Origin: Prosthecobacter debontii
GTDB taxonomy: Bacteria > Verrucomicrobiota > Verrucomicrobiia > Verrucomicrobiales > Verrucomicrobiaceae
NCBI RefSeq assembly: GCF_900167535.1
Contig: NZ_FUYE01000004.1
Location: forward strand, 350,709-414,708
Length of the DNA: 64,000 nt
Direction: 5' to 3'
In this document: positions 1 through 9,692 of the stretch, one piece after another
How positions within the stretch are numbered: position 1 is the first letter of the stretch
How the letters are laid out: every line of letters starts with the position of its first letter
Program-made: the position numbers and the translations under genes
The notes under the pieces: model-generated
Database searches by the model: none
What the model was told of the DNA's origin: nothing
The model's input: the letters and a program-made list of their open reading frames with translations, nothing else

Positions 1-572
1 CGTGCATAGACCCAGATTTCGCGATCATTGACCTTCTTGCCGAGCAGCCATTTCGACGAAAGTGCTTGGAGCTGATCGACGGGGACCGTGCTGATATCCA
101 CCTCCCGAATGGTGATACCCTCGCGCTTAGTTTCATTACGAGCGCGTTTGATCATGTCTAACTCTTTCCAATTACCTTGTGTGTTATAGGTTTGGACGGG
201 GAGCTCAGGCTCGTAGCCCACGCAGTTGACCTTGAATCCCATCTCCCGCAGCACCGTGGCGCAATATTCGGATACCACTGGAAACACCGCTGCTGGATGC
301 TCCTGAATAAATGCATTCAGCAGCGGCCGGAGATCTTGGCGATCACAGATGGGGTCTGCCAGAACGATGCGTTTGGGTTTCCGAGCAAAGACGGGATGCA
401 GGGCCGTGGTGAAAGCGATGTAGCCCAAATCATGCACAAAGTACTCCATGCCCTGCTGGAGTGTCGCATAGGAAAGAGACTCTCGGCCATGGCGGCGGAT
501 ATGAGGCGACAATAGCAACCATTTGGTTTCCGGATCGAGATTTGCTGCCTCATTGCCTAAGATCGAACGCAT
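1..572 (-). CDS. DUF2156 / MprF C-terminal-like protein (partial, runs off left edge)
   Basis: I read this frame directly from the reverse strand; it has no stop before the window edge, so the C-terminus is missing. The N-terminal 190 residues read like DUF2156, the GNAT-fold domain also found at the C-terminus of lysylphosphatidylglycerol synthases. Typical stretches are 'VLADPICDRQDLRPLL' and, further on, 'GNWKELDMIKRARNE'. In this family the domain transfers an aminoacyl or acyl group to a lipid, but the substrate cannot be told from a fragment. The ATG at 572 is the first start after the upstream hydrolase stop at 615, so the two are probably co-transcribed. No membrane segments are visible in this part. 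Confidence 0.7.
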   Translation of the reverse strand, partial: MRSILGNEAANLDPETKWLLLSPHIRRHGRESLSYATLQQGMEYFVHDLGYIAFTTALHPVFARKPKRIVLADPICDRQDLRPLLNAFIQEHPAAVFPVVSEYCATVLREMGFKVNCVGYEPELPVQTYNTQGNWKELDMIKRARNETKREGITIREVDISTVPVDQLQALSSKWLLGKKVNDREIWVYA

Positions 573-614
573 ACGATGATGAAGACCGCACCTTGGAGCC
601 GCTTTGACAAAATG

Positions 615-1526
615 CTAGGCGAGATGTTGCTTGAGCCATTCGATCATAACTTCGAAGACCTTCACTCGGTTTCGATCCATGTGTCCCGCATGTCCGTTTC
701 CAGGAATAATTTCGAGCCGTTTAGGACAGGTCAGTGCGTTGTGGAGAGCATGTGCTGTGCTGACTGGATCCAGTTGATCGTCTTCACCCCAAATGACCAA
801 CGTTGGGGCCTTGATCTGGGGAACACGTCGAATCGTATCGACGAAAAAGGATTGGGTGGCACCGGGCAGGGGAAAGTTTTGGAAAGCGCGGATTTTGCCG
901 GGGTCCACCTGAAGACGTGCGTTCACTTCAGGATCAGAAGCCAGTTCAACATCGTCTAGCATCTTGGCGATGGAGATACGCAGATCAGATCCAGTCAGCG
1001 CCTTTTTGATGTGCCCAATCAAGATCAGTAGGCCCATCGTGACGGTGAGCGACCAAGGCAAAGTGTTCATCACCGTGGCATCCATCGCAATCAAGGCCTT
1101 GAGCCGCGGATCGGTCAAAGCTGCTTCCAGAATAGCAGTTCCGCCCGATGAGATGCCAAAGGCACCGACCCGTCCAATATCAACATCCGGGCGGGTTTGA
1201 AGGTAATCTAAGGCTGCTTTGAGGTCAGCCTCCCACTCATCCATGCGCACATGGTAAGCTATTCCCCCGCTGGCGCCATGGCCATGCATATCCATAAGCA
1301 AGCAAGCGATACCATGCTTAGACAAATAGGCTGCCATCTCCAGATAGTTCTCTTTGCAGTCACCGGCACCGTGGGAAACAATTAACACGGGCGCTACTCC
1401 GGGCTGTGTTGCTGGCACGAAATAGGTATTAAGATCCACGCCTAGTGACTTAAAAGTCACCGATTGCTTGGTTGGGACATCCACTTTGGGACTCGCAAAG
1501 GCGGTTGTGGGAGATGATCCGCTCAT
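615..1526 (-). CDS. Alpha/beta hydrolase
   Basis: A 303-residue protein with a standard alpha/beta-hydrolase layout: the oxyanion region near 'VLIVSHGAGDCKENY', a nucleophile elbow GISSGG, an acid strand 'WGEDDQLD' and a C-terminal histidine in 'GNGHAGHMD'. These would form the Ser-Asp-His triad of an esterase, lipase or dienelactone-hydrolase-type enzyme. The substrate is unknown. The TTG-initiated extension is possible, but the ATG at 1526 leaves a compact start. A short basic/hydrophobic segment after the domain midpoint ('MGLLILIGHIKKALTG') could be a lid. It lies between dgkA and the DUF2156 gene on the same strand, which hints at a lipid-related role. That is inference only. Confidence 0.85.
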   Translation of the reverse strand: MSGSSPTTAFASPKVDVPTKQSVTFKSLGVDLNTYFVPATQPGVAPVLIVSHGAGDCKENYLEMAAYLSKHGIACLLMDMHGHGASGGIAYHVRMDEWEADLKAALDYLQTRPDVDIGRVGAFGISSGGTAILEAALTDPRLKALIAMDATVMNTLPWSLTVTMGLLILIGHIKKALTGSDLRISIAKMLDDVELASDPEVNARLQVDPGKIRAFQNFPLPGATQSFFVDTIRRVPQIKAPTLVIWGEDDQLDPVSTAHALHNALTCPKRLEIIPGNGHAGHMDRNRVKVFEVMIEWLKQHLA

Positions 1527-1663
1527 TTTTTTTATACGCAGTAACAAACACCATAATTAATTTTCATCAAAGACAGAATTCTTGCAGAATGCCATTTTTT
1601 GAAATTTCGAAGATTATAAACCCCTTCATTCTCAAAGGATTACAATCGATTATGAATTTAGTC

Positions 1664-2014
1664 TTAAGTGAAAATGAGTATTCCAATAGCCAAGGCTGCA
1701 ATGGATGCCGCGACAACGGCCGCTGCAGAGACATCCTTAGCTCGGCGGATCATCTCGTCGGGTTCACGAGTGATGCGGTCACAGACTGTTTCAACCGCTG
1801 TATTGAGTAACTCGGCTGCCCAGACGAGACCGATGGCCAATGCCAGCACGCACCATTCCCAATTTTCCAAGGGGTGGAGCCAGCCGAGCGACAAGGCTAA
1901 GCAAGTCGCTAGCAAATGAATCTTCAGATTTCGCTGCGTGCGGAGTGCCCAGACAAGACCTGAGATAGCGGCTTGAAAGGCCCGCAAAACGTGGGAAATC
2001 CAGGTCCAGACCAT
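1664..2014 (-). CDS. dgkA: Diacylglycerol/undecaprenol kinase (DgkA family)
   Basis: A 116-residue integral membrane protein, the normal length for the prokaryotic DgkA family. Three hydrophobic helices are visible. The family signature is the conserved 'AAELLNTAVETVCDRI' stretch, where the Glu and Asn-Thr-Ala-Val-Glu residues form the active site at the membrane surface. The family phosphorylates diacylglycerol in proteobacteria and undecaprenol in many other bacteria, recycling the lipid carrier for cell-wall synthesis; the sequence alone does not separate the two. It begins 8 bases after the stop of the upstream secreted protein gene (2023-3030), so they are likely co-transcribed. Confidence 0.9.
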   Translation of the reverse strand: MVWTWISHVLRAFQAAISGLVWALRTQRNLKIHLLATCLALSLGWLHPLENWEWCVLALAIGLVWAAELLNTAVETVCDRITREPDEMIRRAKDVSAAAVVAASIAALAIGILIFT

Positions 2015-2022
2015 AGTGCTGG

Positions 2023-3030
2023 TTAAGAAGCTGAGCCTGCAACTGGCTCAGCATTGGGGCTGGCCTCAGCAGGAGCGGATTGATTGATCAGTTGCCGCAG
2101 TTCTTTGACCCACTTGGGGGCATCGGCATGGCTGGGATTCTCTTTGATCAGCTTGAGCATATCCGCCATGGCGTTGATGGCTGAAGGTCCCTTTTCATAA
2201 AGGAATTTGGCACGCTGCCACCGTAAAGTGGGCAACTCATTGCGGGTCCAGAGTTCGAATTCTGGAGCAAACATGTGCTCTTTACGGAAGGTGCCTTCAG
2301 CATTGATTCGGGCATCCCAGAGTGCAGGGAGGTCTTCCTTGTTATCTGCCAGAGCAGTCGGCAAGATCGTTTGCATATACATGCCGCCGATATTTGTCGG
2401 GCTGTTACTCCAGTTTTTGGGAGCGATATATGGAGCCAGACTGAAGGCTGAAACGATGGCATTGCGCTCAGACGTCGCGCCACTGAGGTAACCGTACGTC
2501 TTTCCTTTGAGTTTTGGGGCGGCAGCCAGAAGGGTTTGGATGTATTCTTGCAGTTTAGGAACCAGTTTTTTCAGTTCATCTTCTTTGGCTTCATTGGCTT
2601 CCAGAGTCAGCACCAAATACTGCAGGCCTAAGCGGACGCCATATCCGAAATCTCCTTCTTCATCATTGCCGCCGCCACCCTTGCCTCGGCGCTCCATACT
2701 TTTTTCGACCATTTCCTGACGTTTGCGAGCTTCGGATTTGTCAGCCTCACGACGTTCGCTGTTCACGATTGCATCGCATTCCAGGTAGAGCTTCATGGCG
2801 GCTTGATCGCTAGCCATGGCTTCCCTCAGCTTCGTCATGACAGAGGCCAGCGTGTTGCCCCGCATCTGGGAGATCTGAGTTTCCAGCTCCTTCAGTTGAT
2901 TCAGCACGGAAGTGACCTGCGCTTCGGTCAATGTCGGCTTGGCCTCGGCTGGGGCGGCAGGTGTTTGAGCGTGGCTTAGATGGATAAGCGAGGAAGCCAG
3001 AAGCAGAGAAGGGAGGAGAAGCGACTTCAT
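2023..3030 (-). CDS. Secreted protein of unknown function
   Basis: About 335 residues when started at the internal ATG at 3030, which gives a clean signal peptide ('MKSLLLPSLLLASSLIHLSHA', cleaved after SHA before QTPAAP). The upstream start at 3078 would place a non-hydrophobic extension ahead of the signal and is disfavoured. The mature protein is helical and charged, with a Lys/Glu/Arg-rich segment around residues 105-130 and a glycine-rich patch 'GGGGNDEEGD'. The C-terminal half looks like a helical repeat or TPR-like fold. I recognise no family. It precedes dgkA by 8 bases. Confidence 0.8.
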   Translation of the reverse strand: MKSLLLPSLLLASSLIHLSHAQTPAAPAEAKPTLTEAQVTSVLNQLKELETQISQMRGNTLASVMTKLREAMASDQAAMKLYLECDAIVNSERREADKSEARKRQEMVEKSMERRGKGGGGNDEEGDFGYGVRLGLQYLVLTLEANEAKEDELKKLVPKLQEYIQTLLAAAPKLKGKTYGYLSGATSERNAIVSAFSLAPYIAPKNWSNSPTNIGGMYMQTILPTALADNKEDLPALWDARINAEGTFRKEHMFAPEFELWTRNELPTLRWQRAKFLYEKGPSAINAMADMLKLIKENPSHADAPKWVKELRQLINQSAPAEASPNAEPVAGSAS

Positions 3031-3216
3031 GAGAGGCGACGAGGTTGGAGCAAAACGAAGGGTTGCGGCAAGAACCATCTTAAGGATGGATGATTTATAT
3101 CCGATGGCTCCAACAACGAACGAGACGACAAGTTTCCTTGGTTAAAAAAAGCAGTTCGACGAATTCGCGGGATTCTGGCCTTGCGAAAGTCGAAAAATCT
3201 AGGCACTACAATAACC

Positions 3217-4182
3217 ATGAAATGGAGCCAGCCTCTGCGATTTGTGCCGGTCTATCAAACCCGTGTCTGGGGCGGAAGAAATTTGGAAAGCCAATTCGGC
3301 AGACAGCTTCCCGATAGCACTCAGCCCTATGGTGAGTCCTGGGAAATGAGTGATCGACCCGAAGCTCTCAGTTTGGTTAGGGAAGGGGAGGCCCATGGAA
3401 TGTCCCTGCATGACCTGTGGATAAATCACCGGCAAGCCGTCTTCGGCCGAGGCTTACTGGATCACCCCGCAGAACGGTATCCGCTGCTGATCAAAATTTT
3501 GGACGCCTGTGACGATCTTTCGATCCAAGTGCATCCGCCGGCTGAGGTCGCAGAGGAGTTGAAAGGTGAGCCCAAGACGGAAATGTGGTACATCATTCAG
3601 GCCCAACCTTCAGCGAGGCTCTATGCAGGATTACGTGCTGGCGTGAGTCGTGAAGACTTTCAACAGGCGCTTCATGATGGCACGACGGCTGATCTGATGC
3701 ATTACATCGAGCCTCAAGGCGGCGATTGCCTGTTTTTGCCAAGTGGACGAGTTCATGCCATCGGGGCGGGGCTTGTAATTTTCGAGATCCAACAAAACAG
3801 TGACACGACGTATCGGGTTTTTGACTGGAACCGCACCGGCTTGGATGGAAAACCGCGAGCGCTTCACATTGAAGAATCTCTGAAGAGCATCGATTTCGAT
3901 GATCATGAGCCCGGTCTGCAAGACCCCTCCCTGGATGGCACGCTGGTTTCTTGCGAGTATTTTAAAGTCCGTCACCAAGACGGAGGGAACGGTTTCTCGC
4001 TTGGAGAAGAGGGGGAAAACCTGACGGTTGCGGTCATTCGGGGAAGTTTAGTCGTGAATAATTGCACGCTTGCAGCCGGAGACTTTGCAGTGATTCCGGC
4101 AGCCATGACCGCTACAGAACGCACCATTTTTCAGGCTTCGGCCGACAGTCAATGGCTCGAGATCTCGATTCCGGTGCCATAA
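3217..4182 (+). CDS. manA: Mannose-6-phosphate isomerase, class I
   Basis: A 321-residue cupin enzyme interconverting fructose-6-phosphate and mannose-6-phosphate, feeding GDP-mannose synthesis or mannose catabolism. The N-terminus 'PVYQTRVWGG' is typical of the short bacterial class I type. The zinc-site region is visible as 'DLSIQVHPP' (Gln, His), 'KTEMWY' (Glu) and 'PSGRVHAIGAGL' (His). The 'VFDWNRTG' stretch near residue 210 is also family-typical. The ATG at 3217 is preferred over 3181 because homologues begin close to the 'MKWSQPLRF' sequence. It is transcribed alone, divergently from the secreted-protein gene at 3030. Confidence 0.9.
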   Translation: MKWSQPLRFVPVYQTRVWGGRNLESQFGRQLPDSTQPYGESWEMSDRPEALSLVREGEAHGMSLHDLWINHRQAVFGRGLLDHPAERYPLLIKILDACDDLSIQVHPPAEVAEELKGEPKTEMWYIIQAQPSARLYAGLRAGVSREDFQQALHDGTTADLMHYIEPQGGDCLFLPSGRVHAIGAGLVIFEIQQNSDTTYRVFDWNRTGLDGKPRALHIEESLKSIDFDDHEPGLQDPSLDGTLVSCEYFKVRHQDGGNGFSLGEEGENLTVAVIRGSLVVNNCTLAAGDFAVIPAAMTATERTIFQASADSQWLEISIPVP

Positions 4183-4259
4183 ATGAATCTGAGAAGTCAA
4201 ACAAACGCCCTTTCGGGCAACTTGACGTTCGATTTAGACTCTCTTACTATCACGCTCCG

Positions 4260-5582
4260 ATGAGAGAACTTGCCTTACCCCGACTGTCCGCGTGTGCCCT
4301 TGCGGCAGCTTCGTTGTGCCTTCTGCCTGTCAGTTCTTCCCACGCCTTCTTGGGCTTGTTTGAAAAGAAGGATAAGCAGGCTCCCTCTGGCGACGAGCGG
4401 CAGGCACAAGAAGCTGAGGCCACCGCCATGCTGATGAGTGCCCGCGAGGCCCAGAATGCAGGTAAAACGGGCCGCGCTCAGGGAGAATACAACGCTATCG
4501 TGAAGCGTTTCCCATTCACAGTGGCAGCTTCAGAAGCGGCTTACGCCAGCGCTTTGATCACGCGTGCGAACAGCGATGTCACCACCGCATTCGATGCCTT
4601 CCAGAAGTTCATCGATGACTATCGCTCTAGCGCACGATTCAATGATGCACTTCAACAGCAATATGAACTGGCGGAAGAAGCTCGTGGCGGTCGTAAGCAG
4701 CGGGCTCTGCTCATCCTTCCAGTGAAAATGGGGGGTGAAGATGTGATCAAGCTGTATCAGCAGATCATTAAAAATGCCCCGTTTGGCAAGTTGGCCCCTT
4801 TGAGTCAGTTCAGCATCGCTGAAGTGTATCAGGACCTTGGGGAGAAAGACCGCTCAGTGCTGGCTTATCAGGCTGTTGTTGATAACTATCCCAATACGAA
4901 ACAGGCCAGTGAAGCGCAGTTCCGTATCGGCTCCATCAGCAATGTGGCAGCCAGCCGCAGTGAAGATAAGTCAAACTTGGTGGCCACCCGTGACGCTCTG
5001 ACCACCTACATGACGACCAACCCCAAAGGCGAGCGTGCGAGTGAAGCGGAAATGATCCTGCAGCAGGTCAATGCTGCAGAAGCCAGCCAGTCTTTGAATG
5101 TGGGCAAGTTCTACCAGCGAATTGGGAAGACCAAAGCCGCCGCGATCTATTTTAATGAAGCTTTGAAATACGGCTCTCCAGAAGCCTCCAACGAAGCTCG
5201 TGAGCGGTTGGCTGAACTGGCGGCTATCGATCCGGAAGCTGTTGCTGATGCCAAAAAAGGTCAGCCTGATCAAGATTATACCGTTCCTGGAGCTCGAAAT
5301 CTCAAGAGCCGTGATGATTATGTCGGGCCGCTTTCCCCCGAATTGACCCGCCTCGGCCAGAAGCCCAAGATGCGTGCTGGCGATGATAATTTCCTGCCAA
5401 TTCCTATTCAGGAGCCTACTCTGCCGATGGTCCCAGGTGCAACGCCTGCCGGTGGCAGCCTTCTGCCTCCCGTGCCGGAAGAGAAGCCTGCTCTGTTGAG
5501 TGTTCCTCCAGGCATTCCTCAGCAGCCTGCACCTGCGGGTGATCTACCGGTTCCTCCGAAACCGACGACTCCTGCGCCTTGA
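4260..5582 (+). CDS. TPR-containing periplasmic protein, BamD/YbgF-like
   Basis: A 440-residue protein with an N-terminal signal peptide (hydrophobic core 'ALAAASLCLLPVSSSHA'). TPR repeats run across roughly residues 50-330, with recurring 'YNAIVKRFP', 'AYQAVVDNYPNT' and 'QASEAQFRIG' patterns as in BamD and YbgF family proteins. The last ~80 residues are proline-rich and probably disordered. There is no clear lipobox. It ends where the lptE reading frame opens (overlap at 5579-5582) and sits directly upstream of lptE. That context suggests outer-membrane assembly, BamD-like, but the family assignment is inference. The ATG at 4260 is chosen because it starts the signal peptide. Confidence 0.8.
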   Translation: MRELALPRLSACALAAASLCLLPVSSSHAFLGLFEKKDKQAPSGDERQAQEAEATAMLMSAREAQNAGKTGRAQGEYNAIVKRFPFTVAASEAAYASALITRANSDVTTAFDAFQKFIDDYRSSARFNDALQQQYELAEEARGGRKQRALLILPVKMGGEDVIKLYQQIIKNAPFGKLAPLSQFSIAEVYQDLGEKDRSVLAYQAVVDNYPNTKQASEAQFRIGSISNVAASRSEDKSNLVATRDALTTYMTTNPKGERASEAEMILQQVNAAEASQSLNVGKFYQRIGKTKAAAIYFNEALKYGSPEASNEARERLAELAAIDPEAVADAKKGQPDQDYTVPGARNLKSRDDYVGPLSPELTRLGQKPKMRAGDDNFLPIPIQEPTLPMVPGATPAGGSLLPPVPEEKPALLSVPPGIPQQPAPAGDLPVPPKPTTPAP

Positions 5583-5623
5583 TTCATCTCATCACCAGCT
5601 TGAACGTTCTCGCTTTCTCCCGG

Positions 5624-6136
5624 ATGAAAACCTCTCTCTTTGCCTGTGCTCTCGGGCTGATCCTCACTCTGACTGGTTGTGCTGGCTACCAATTGGGCGG
5701 ACAAAAGCCTGCTCATCTATCCAAGATAACCAAACTGGCGGTCCCAACGTTTGAGAACCGGACGTTGGAGCCACGTTTGAATTCCCTGGTGACGAACGCC
5801 ATTATTAAACAACTCCAAAATAGCGGCGGTTATGAAATTGTCTCCATCGACAATGCCGAAGCTGTGATGGAAGGACAGGTCGTTAATGTGGATCGTTCCC
5901 AGTTCCGTTCGGATCGCCGTAACGTCCTACGCACCTCCCAATTGCTTCTGAAACTCCGTGCCGACTATACGATTAAAGAAACGGGCAGCAATACCGTGAT
6001 TCATCGAGGTCGCGCATCTGCCGATTCTTACACCATTCTCGACAGTAATATCCAGAACTCTGAGGCTCAGGCTCTCGAAGATGCCGCTCAGCGGATGGCT
6101 TTGAACGTCGCCGCAGACCTTACTGAAGGCTGGTGA
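5624..6136 (+). CDS. lptE: LPS-assembly lipoprotein LptE
   Basis: A 170-residue lipoprotein. The signal peptide ends in a lipobox 'LTLTGC' with the lipidated cysteine at residue 19, followed by 'GYQLGG', the usual N-terminal sequence of LptE-type proteins. The body contains 'KLAVPTFENRTLEPRL', a family hallmark. LptE plugs the LptD barrel in the outer membrane and helps deliver lipopolysaccharide to the cell surface, so this organism probably has an LPS outer membrane. The start at 5624 is set by the signal peptide. The TGA stop overlaps the rsmI start (TGATG), indicating translational coupling. Confidence 0.85.
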   Translation: MKTSLFACALGLILTLTGCAGYQLGGQKPAHLSKITKLAVPTFENRTLEPRLNSLVTNAIIKQLQNSGGYEIVSIDNAEAVMEGQVVNVDRSQFRSDRRNVLRTSQLLLKLRADYTIKETGSNTVIHRGRASADSYTILDSNIQNSEAQALEDAAQRMALNVAADLTEGW

Positions 6137-6951
6137 TGGCTTTTGAAGAGACAGCCTCGGCACCCGAGGATGCTATTAAATCACTGGCTTCTGAAGCTGC
6201 GTCAGAGCCTCAACCTGAGGTTGATGAGGCGTCCTTGGAGGAACTTCCAAGTTCGCTTCAGTCAGCTCTTTATCTGGTGGGCACCCCTATCGGTAACCTT
6301 GCGGATATTACTCTGCGGGCCCTGCATATTTTAAAAAACGTCAGTGCCATTGCCTGTGAGGATACTCGTCACTCAGGCCGTTTGCTATCCCACCATGGTA
6401 TACGGTCGAAGTTGATCAGCCTAAATGAGCACAATGAAGCGCGGCGTATTCCCGAATTGATCGGGCTTTTGCAGCGTGGAGGGAGCGTGGCTTTAATCTC
6501 GGATGCGGGTATGCCCACGGTCTCAGACCCTGGACAGCGTCTTGTGCAAAGTGTGGTCGCTGCGGGCCTACGTGTGGAAGGTATTCCGGGTCCCAGTGCG
6601 GTTTTGACAGCCCTTGCGGCTTCGGGCTTACCCACAACGCCCTTCTATTTCGGTGGATTCTTGCCTCACAAAAAAGGCCAGCGAAATACGGAGATCGCGG
6701 CTGCCCTCCAACGGGAATGCACCAGTGTCTATTTCGAGAGCCCATACCGGCTTGTCGATACGCTGGAGATGTTGGCCAATCAGGCGGCAGAGCACCGGGT
6801 CGTGGTGGCACGCGAGTTGACAAAGAAGTTTGAGGAATTCCAGCGCGGTCCGGCCCGGAACGTGCTTTCTCATTACCAAGCCAAGCCGCCTAAGGGGGAA
6901 ATCACGCTCGTCATTGCACCACGTGAGCTCCCCAAATGGGTGACGTGGTGA
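6136..6951 (+). CDS. rsmI: 16S rRNA (cytidine-1402-2'-O)-methyltransferase
   Basis: 271 residues; RsmI uses S-adenosylmethionine to methylate the ribose of C1402 in the 16S rRNA decoding centre. The tetrapyrrole-methylase fold is evident from 'LYLVGTPIGNLADITLRAL', 'ACEDTRHSG', 'LISDAGMPTVSDPG', 'GIPGPSAVLTALAASGLP' and 'GFLPHKKGQR'. An acidic, low-complexity N-terminal extension of about 45 residues precedes the conserved start and is longer than usual. The ATG at 6136 overlaps the lptE stop; a GTG one codon earlier is also possible. Confidence 0.95.
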   Translation: MAFEETASAPEDAIKSLASEAASEPQPEVDEASLEELPSSLQSALYLVGTPIGNLADITLRALHILKNVSAIACEDTRHSGRLLSHHGIRSKLISLNEHNEARRIPELIGLLQRGGSVALISDAGMPTVSDPGQRLVQSVVAAGLRVEGIPGPSAVLTALAASGLPTTPFYFGGFLPHKKGQRNTEIAAALQRECTSVYFESPYRLVDTLEMLANQAAEHRVVVARELTKKFEEFQRGPARNVLSHYQAKPPKGEITLVIAPRELPKWVTW

Positions 6952-7113
6952 CCCAACCGCTCTCCATGACGAATGCCGACATCCGAATGACGAAGGAAAG
7001 ACGAAACGAACTTACCGACCTCATTTCGAGTGCGGAAGGTCCTTTCTCTCCTCGCTTATTCCATTTTGGAATCTTCATGTAAGGCCCGCCCTCTTTTTCA
7101 GCCCCTACTACCC

Positions 7114-9579
7114 ATGATACCCGCTCCCTGTGACCTCGGCAACTCCACGGAAAGCCTCAAAAACTCCATCATCAATCACGTCCGCTTTACGCTGGGCGCT
7201 TATGTGGAGTCTGCTAGCCAGAACGACTGGTGGGTGGCGACCTGCTTAGCCATCCGCGACCGGGTGATGGATCATGCCACCAAGTCTCGCACCATTCACC
7301 GCCAGTCAGGGGTGCGTCGTGTGCACTACCTCTCTTTGGAATATCTCATGGGGCGTTTGTTGGAAAACAATCTGCGCAATTCCGGCCTCTATGATGTGAC
7401 CAAACAAGCGCTTTCAGAGATGGGCAAAGATCTCGACGAGTTGCTCGAGAGCGAGCCTGACATGGGCCTCGGTAATGGCGGCCTCGGTCGTCTGGCCGCC
7501 TGCTTTATGGACAGCCTGAGCACCGTGAACCTTCCTGCCATCGGTTACGGTATCCATTACGAGTTCGGCCTTTTCCGACAGGAGTTTATCAATGGTCGTC
7601 AAGTTGAGCATCCCGATGCCTGGATGCGTGATGGTAGCCCCTGGAAGATTGCCCGTCCGAGCTATCGCCAGAGCATTCAGCTTTACGGTCGAGTCGTTCA
7701 GAAGTTCGATGACTACGGTCGTCCTCATTATGAATGGGTGGAGACGAAGCAGCTGCTTGGTTTGCCGTGGGATATCCCGATTGTCGGTTATGATAGCCAC
7801 ACGGTGAATGTTTTGCGTCTGTGGCAGGCTCAGGCGGATGAAGACTTCAATTTCCAGGTTTTCAATGAGGGCAGTTATGTGGAGGCTCTACGTGACAAAG
7901 CCATCGCTGAAACGGTTTCCAAGGTCTTGTATCCGAACGATTCGACCGAAAACGGCAAGGAGTTGCGGTTGGTTCAGCAATATTTCTTCGTCGCTTGCTC
8001 GCTGGCGGATATCGTTCGTCGTTTTAAAGTTGGTTATACTCTCCCCTGGAGTGAGTTTCCCTCCAAGGCGGCTATTCAGCTCAATGACACGCACCCTGCG
8101 GTGGCCATTCCTGAACTGATGCGCATCTTGGTTGATCTCGAAGGGCTGGAATGGGAAGAAGCGTGGGACATCTGCCAAAAGACCTTCTCCTACACCAATC
8201 ATACTCTCCTGCCAGAAGCGTTGGAGATGTGGTCAGTCTCGCTGTTCGAGCGCGTTCTGCCGCGTCATCTCCAGATCATTTACGAGATCAATCAGCGCTT
8301 CTTGGAGCAAGATGTGGAAGGGAAGTGGCCTGGAGACAATGAGAAGAAGCGCAGTCTATCTCTCATCGAAGAGCGCGGTGGGCGGTATGTCCGGATGGCC
8401 AATCTTTCCGTGCTGGGCAGCCATGCTACCAATGGGGTGGCCGCACTGCATACTCGTCTGCTCTGTGAGCGCTTGTTTGCTGATTTTTATGCCCTTTATC
8501 CCGATCGTTTCCTCAACCTCACCAATGGCATTACATTCCGCCGTTGGCTGGATGTGTGTAACCCGGAACTCTCCGCGCTGATTACCGAGGCTATCGGCAA
8601 GGACTGGAAAAAGGATGCCGCATTGCTGCGTAATCTGGACCCTTATGCTGACGATCCAGCTTTCCGTGCTCGGTATGCTCAGATTAAACGCGGGCATAAA
8701 GCAAAGTTAGCGGAAGTGATTCAGGCTGAGTGTGGGGTCACCGTTAGCCCTGATGCCCTCTTTGATGTGCAGATCAAGCGTTTGCATGAATACAAGCGCC
8801 AGCACTTAAACCTGCTGAATATCGTCACCATGTATCGCGAGATTCTGGATAATCCGGATGCGGATTTCCATCCTCGTGTCTTCATCTTTGGTGCTAAGGC
8901 TGCCCCCGGTTATTTCTTGGCCAAAAACATCATTCACGCCATCAATGCCGTGGCGGCAAAGGTCAATAACGACCCACGCGTGGGCGATAAGCTCAAGGTG
9001 GTTTTCCTTCCAAACTATCGTGTGAGTTTGGCTGAGAAGATCATTCCTGCGGCGGATCTTTCCGAGCAGATCTCGACAGCTGGTAAGGAGGCTTCGGGGA
9101 CGGGTAACATGAAGCTGGCCTTGAACGGTTCTTTGACCATCGGGACACTGGATGGTGCCAATGTGGAAATTGAGGAAGAAGTGGGCTCAGAAAACATCTT
9201 CATCTTCGGTCTTACCGTCGAGGAAGTGACCGCCTTGAAAGCCAAGGGTTACAACCCATGGGACTACTACTGGGCCAACAAAAAGCTTCGTGACACCATC
9301 GACTGGATCAGCAGCGATTATTTCACGGGCAACGCTGAGGAATTCCTGCCTCTTCGTCGCAGCTTGCTGGACCACGGTGATCCATATCTCTGCTTGGCCG
9401 ATTACCAGCCTTACGTGGACGCCCAGGCCAAGGTGGATGCCGCTTACAAAGACAAGGATCACTGGATGAAGATGGCCATTCTGAATACAGCGCGGGTGGG
9501 TAAATTCAGCAGTGATCGCACCATTCTCGAATACGCCGAGAAGGTTTGGCATCTCCCTCAAGTCGTCGTTAACGACTAA
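7114..9579 (+). CDS. glgP: Glycogen phosphorylase
   Basis: An 821-residue GT35 enzyme of normal family length that releases glucose-1-phosphate from glycogen or maltodextrin. Recognisable segments are '[17 protein letters not shown]' and '[17 protein letters not shown]' near the N-terminus, and the pyridoxal-phosphate region '[16 protein letters not shown]', whose lysine binds the cofactor. '[16 protein letters not shown]' is also family-typical. The ATG at 7114 is preferred over a GTG at 7030 because the upstream extension is unlike family N-termini. It is transcribed alone and ends at a strong hairpin terminator shared with pyc. Confidence 0.95.
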   Translation: MIPAPCDLGNSTESLKNSIINHVRFTLGAYVESASQNDWWVATCLAIRDRVMDHATKSRTIHRQSGVRRVHYLSLEYLMGRLLENNLRNSGLYDVTKQALSEMGKDLDELLESEPDMGLGNGGLGRLAACFMDSLSTVNLPAIGYGIHYEFGLFRQEFINGRQVEHPDAWMRDGSPWKIARPSYRQSIQLYGRVVQKFDDYGRPHYEWVETKQLLGLPWDIPIVGYDSHTVNVLRLWQAQADEDFNFQVFNEGSYVEALRDKAIAETVSKVLYPNDSTENGKELRLVQQYFFVACSLADIVRRFKVGYTLPWSEFPSKAAIQLNDTHPAVAIPELMRILVDLEGLEWEEAWDICQKTFSYTNHTLLPEALEMWSVSLFERVLPRHLQIIYEINQRFLEQDVEGKWPGDNEKKRSLSLIEERGGRYVRMANLSVLGSHATNGVAALHTRLLCERLFADFYALYPDRFLNLTNGITFRRWLDVCNPELSALITEAIGKDWKKDAALLRNLDPYADDPAFRARYAQIKRGHKAKLAEVIQAECGVTVSPDALFDVQIKRLHEYKRQHLNLLNIVTMYREILDNPDADFHPRVFIFGAKAAPGYFLAKNIIHAINAVAAKVNNDPRVGDKLKVVFLPNYRVSLAEKIIPAADLSEQISTAGKEASGTGNMKLALNGSLTIGTLDGANVEIEEEVGSENIFIFGLTVEEVTALKAKGYNPWDYYWANKKLRDTIDWISSDYFTGNAEEFLPLRRSLLDHGDPYLCLADYQPYVDAQAKVDAAYKDKDHWMKMAILNTARVGKFSSDRTILEYAEKVWHLPQVVVND

Positions 9580-9636
9580 ACAGCCGAGGTGGCATTCGTT
9601 GATGGCTGTCTCTGGAAATGAGATGGCCATCGGCAA

Positions 9637-9672
9637 AAAAAGAGCACTTCCCAAATAGGAAGTGCTCTTTTT
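9637..9672. terminator. Bidirectional intrinsic terminator between glgP and pyc
   Basis: A perfect 11-bp stem (AGAGCACTTCC at 9641-9651 with GGAAGTGCTCT at 9658-9668) has a 6-base loop. It is flanked by an A-run on the left and a T-run on the right, so it gives a U-tract on either strand. It lies between two convergent genes and should end both transcripts. Confidence 0.9.
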
Positions 9673-9692
9673 GATTCGACTTAAAGCATCCT

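Noticed and set aside
177..515. Plus-strand 112-codon open frame
   Set aside because: It is antisense to the DUF2156 gene, whose minus-strand frame gives a recognisable protein; no coding signature of its own.
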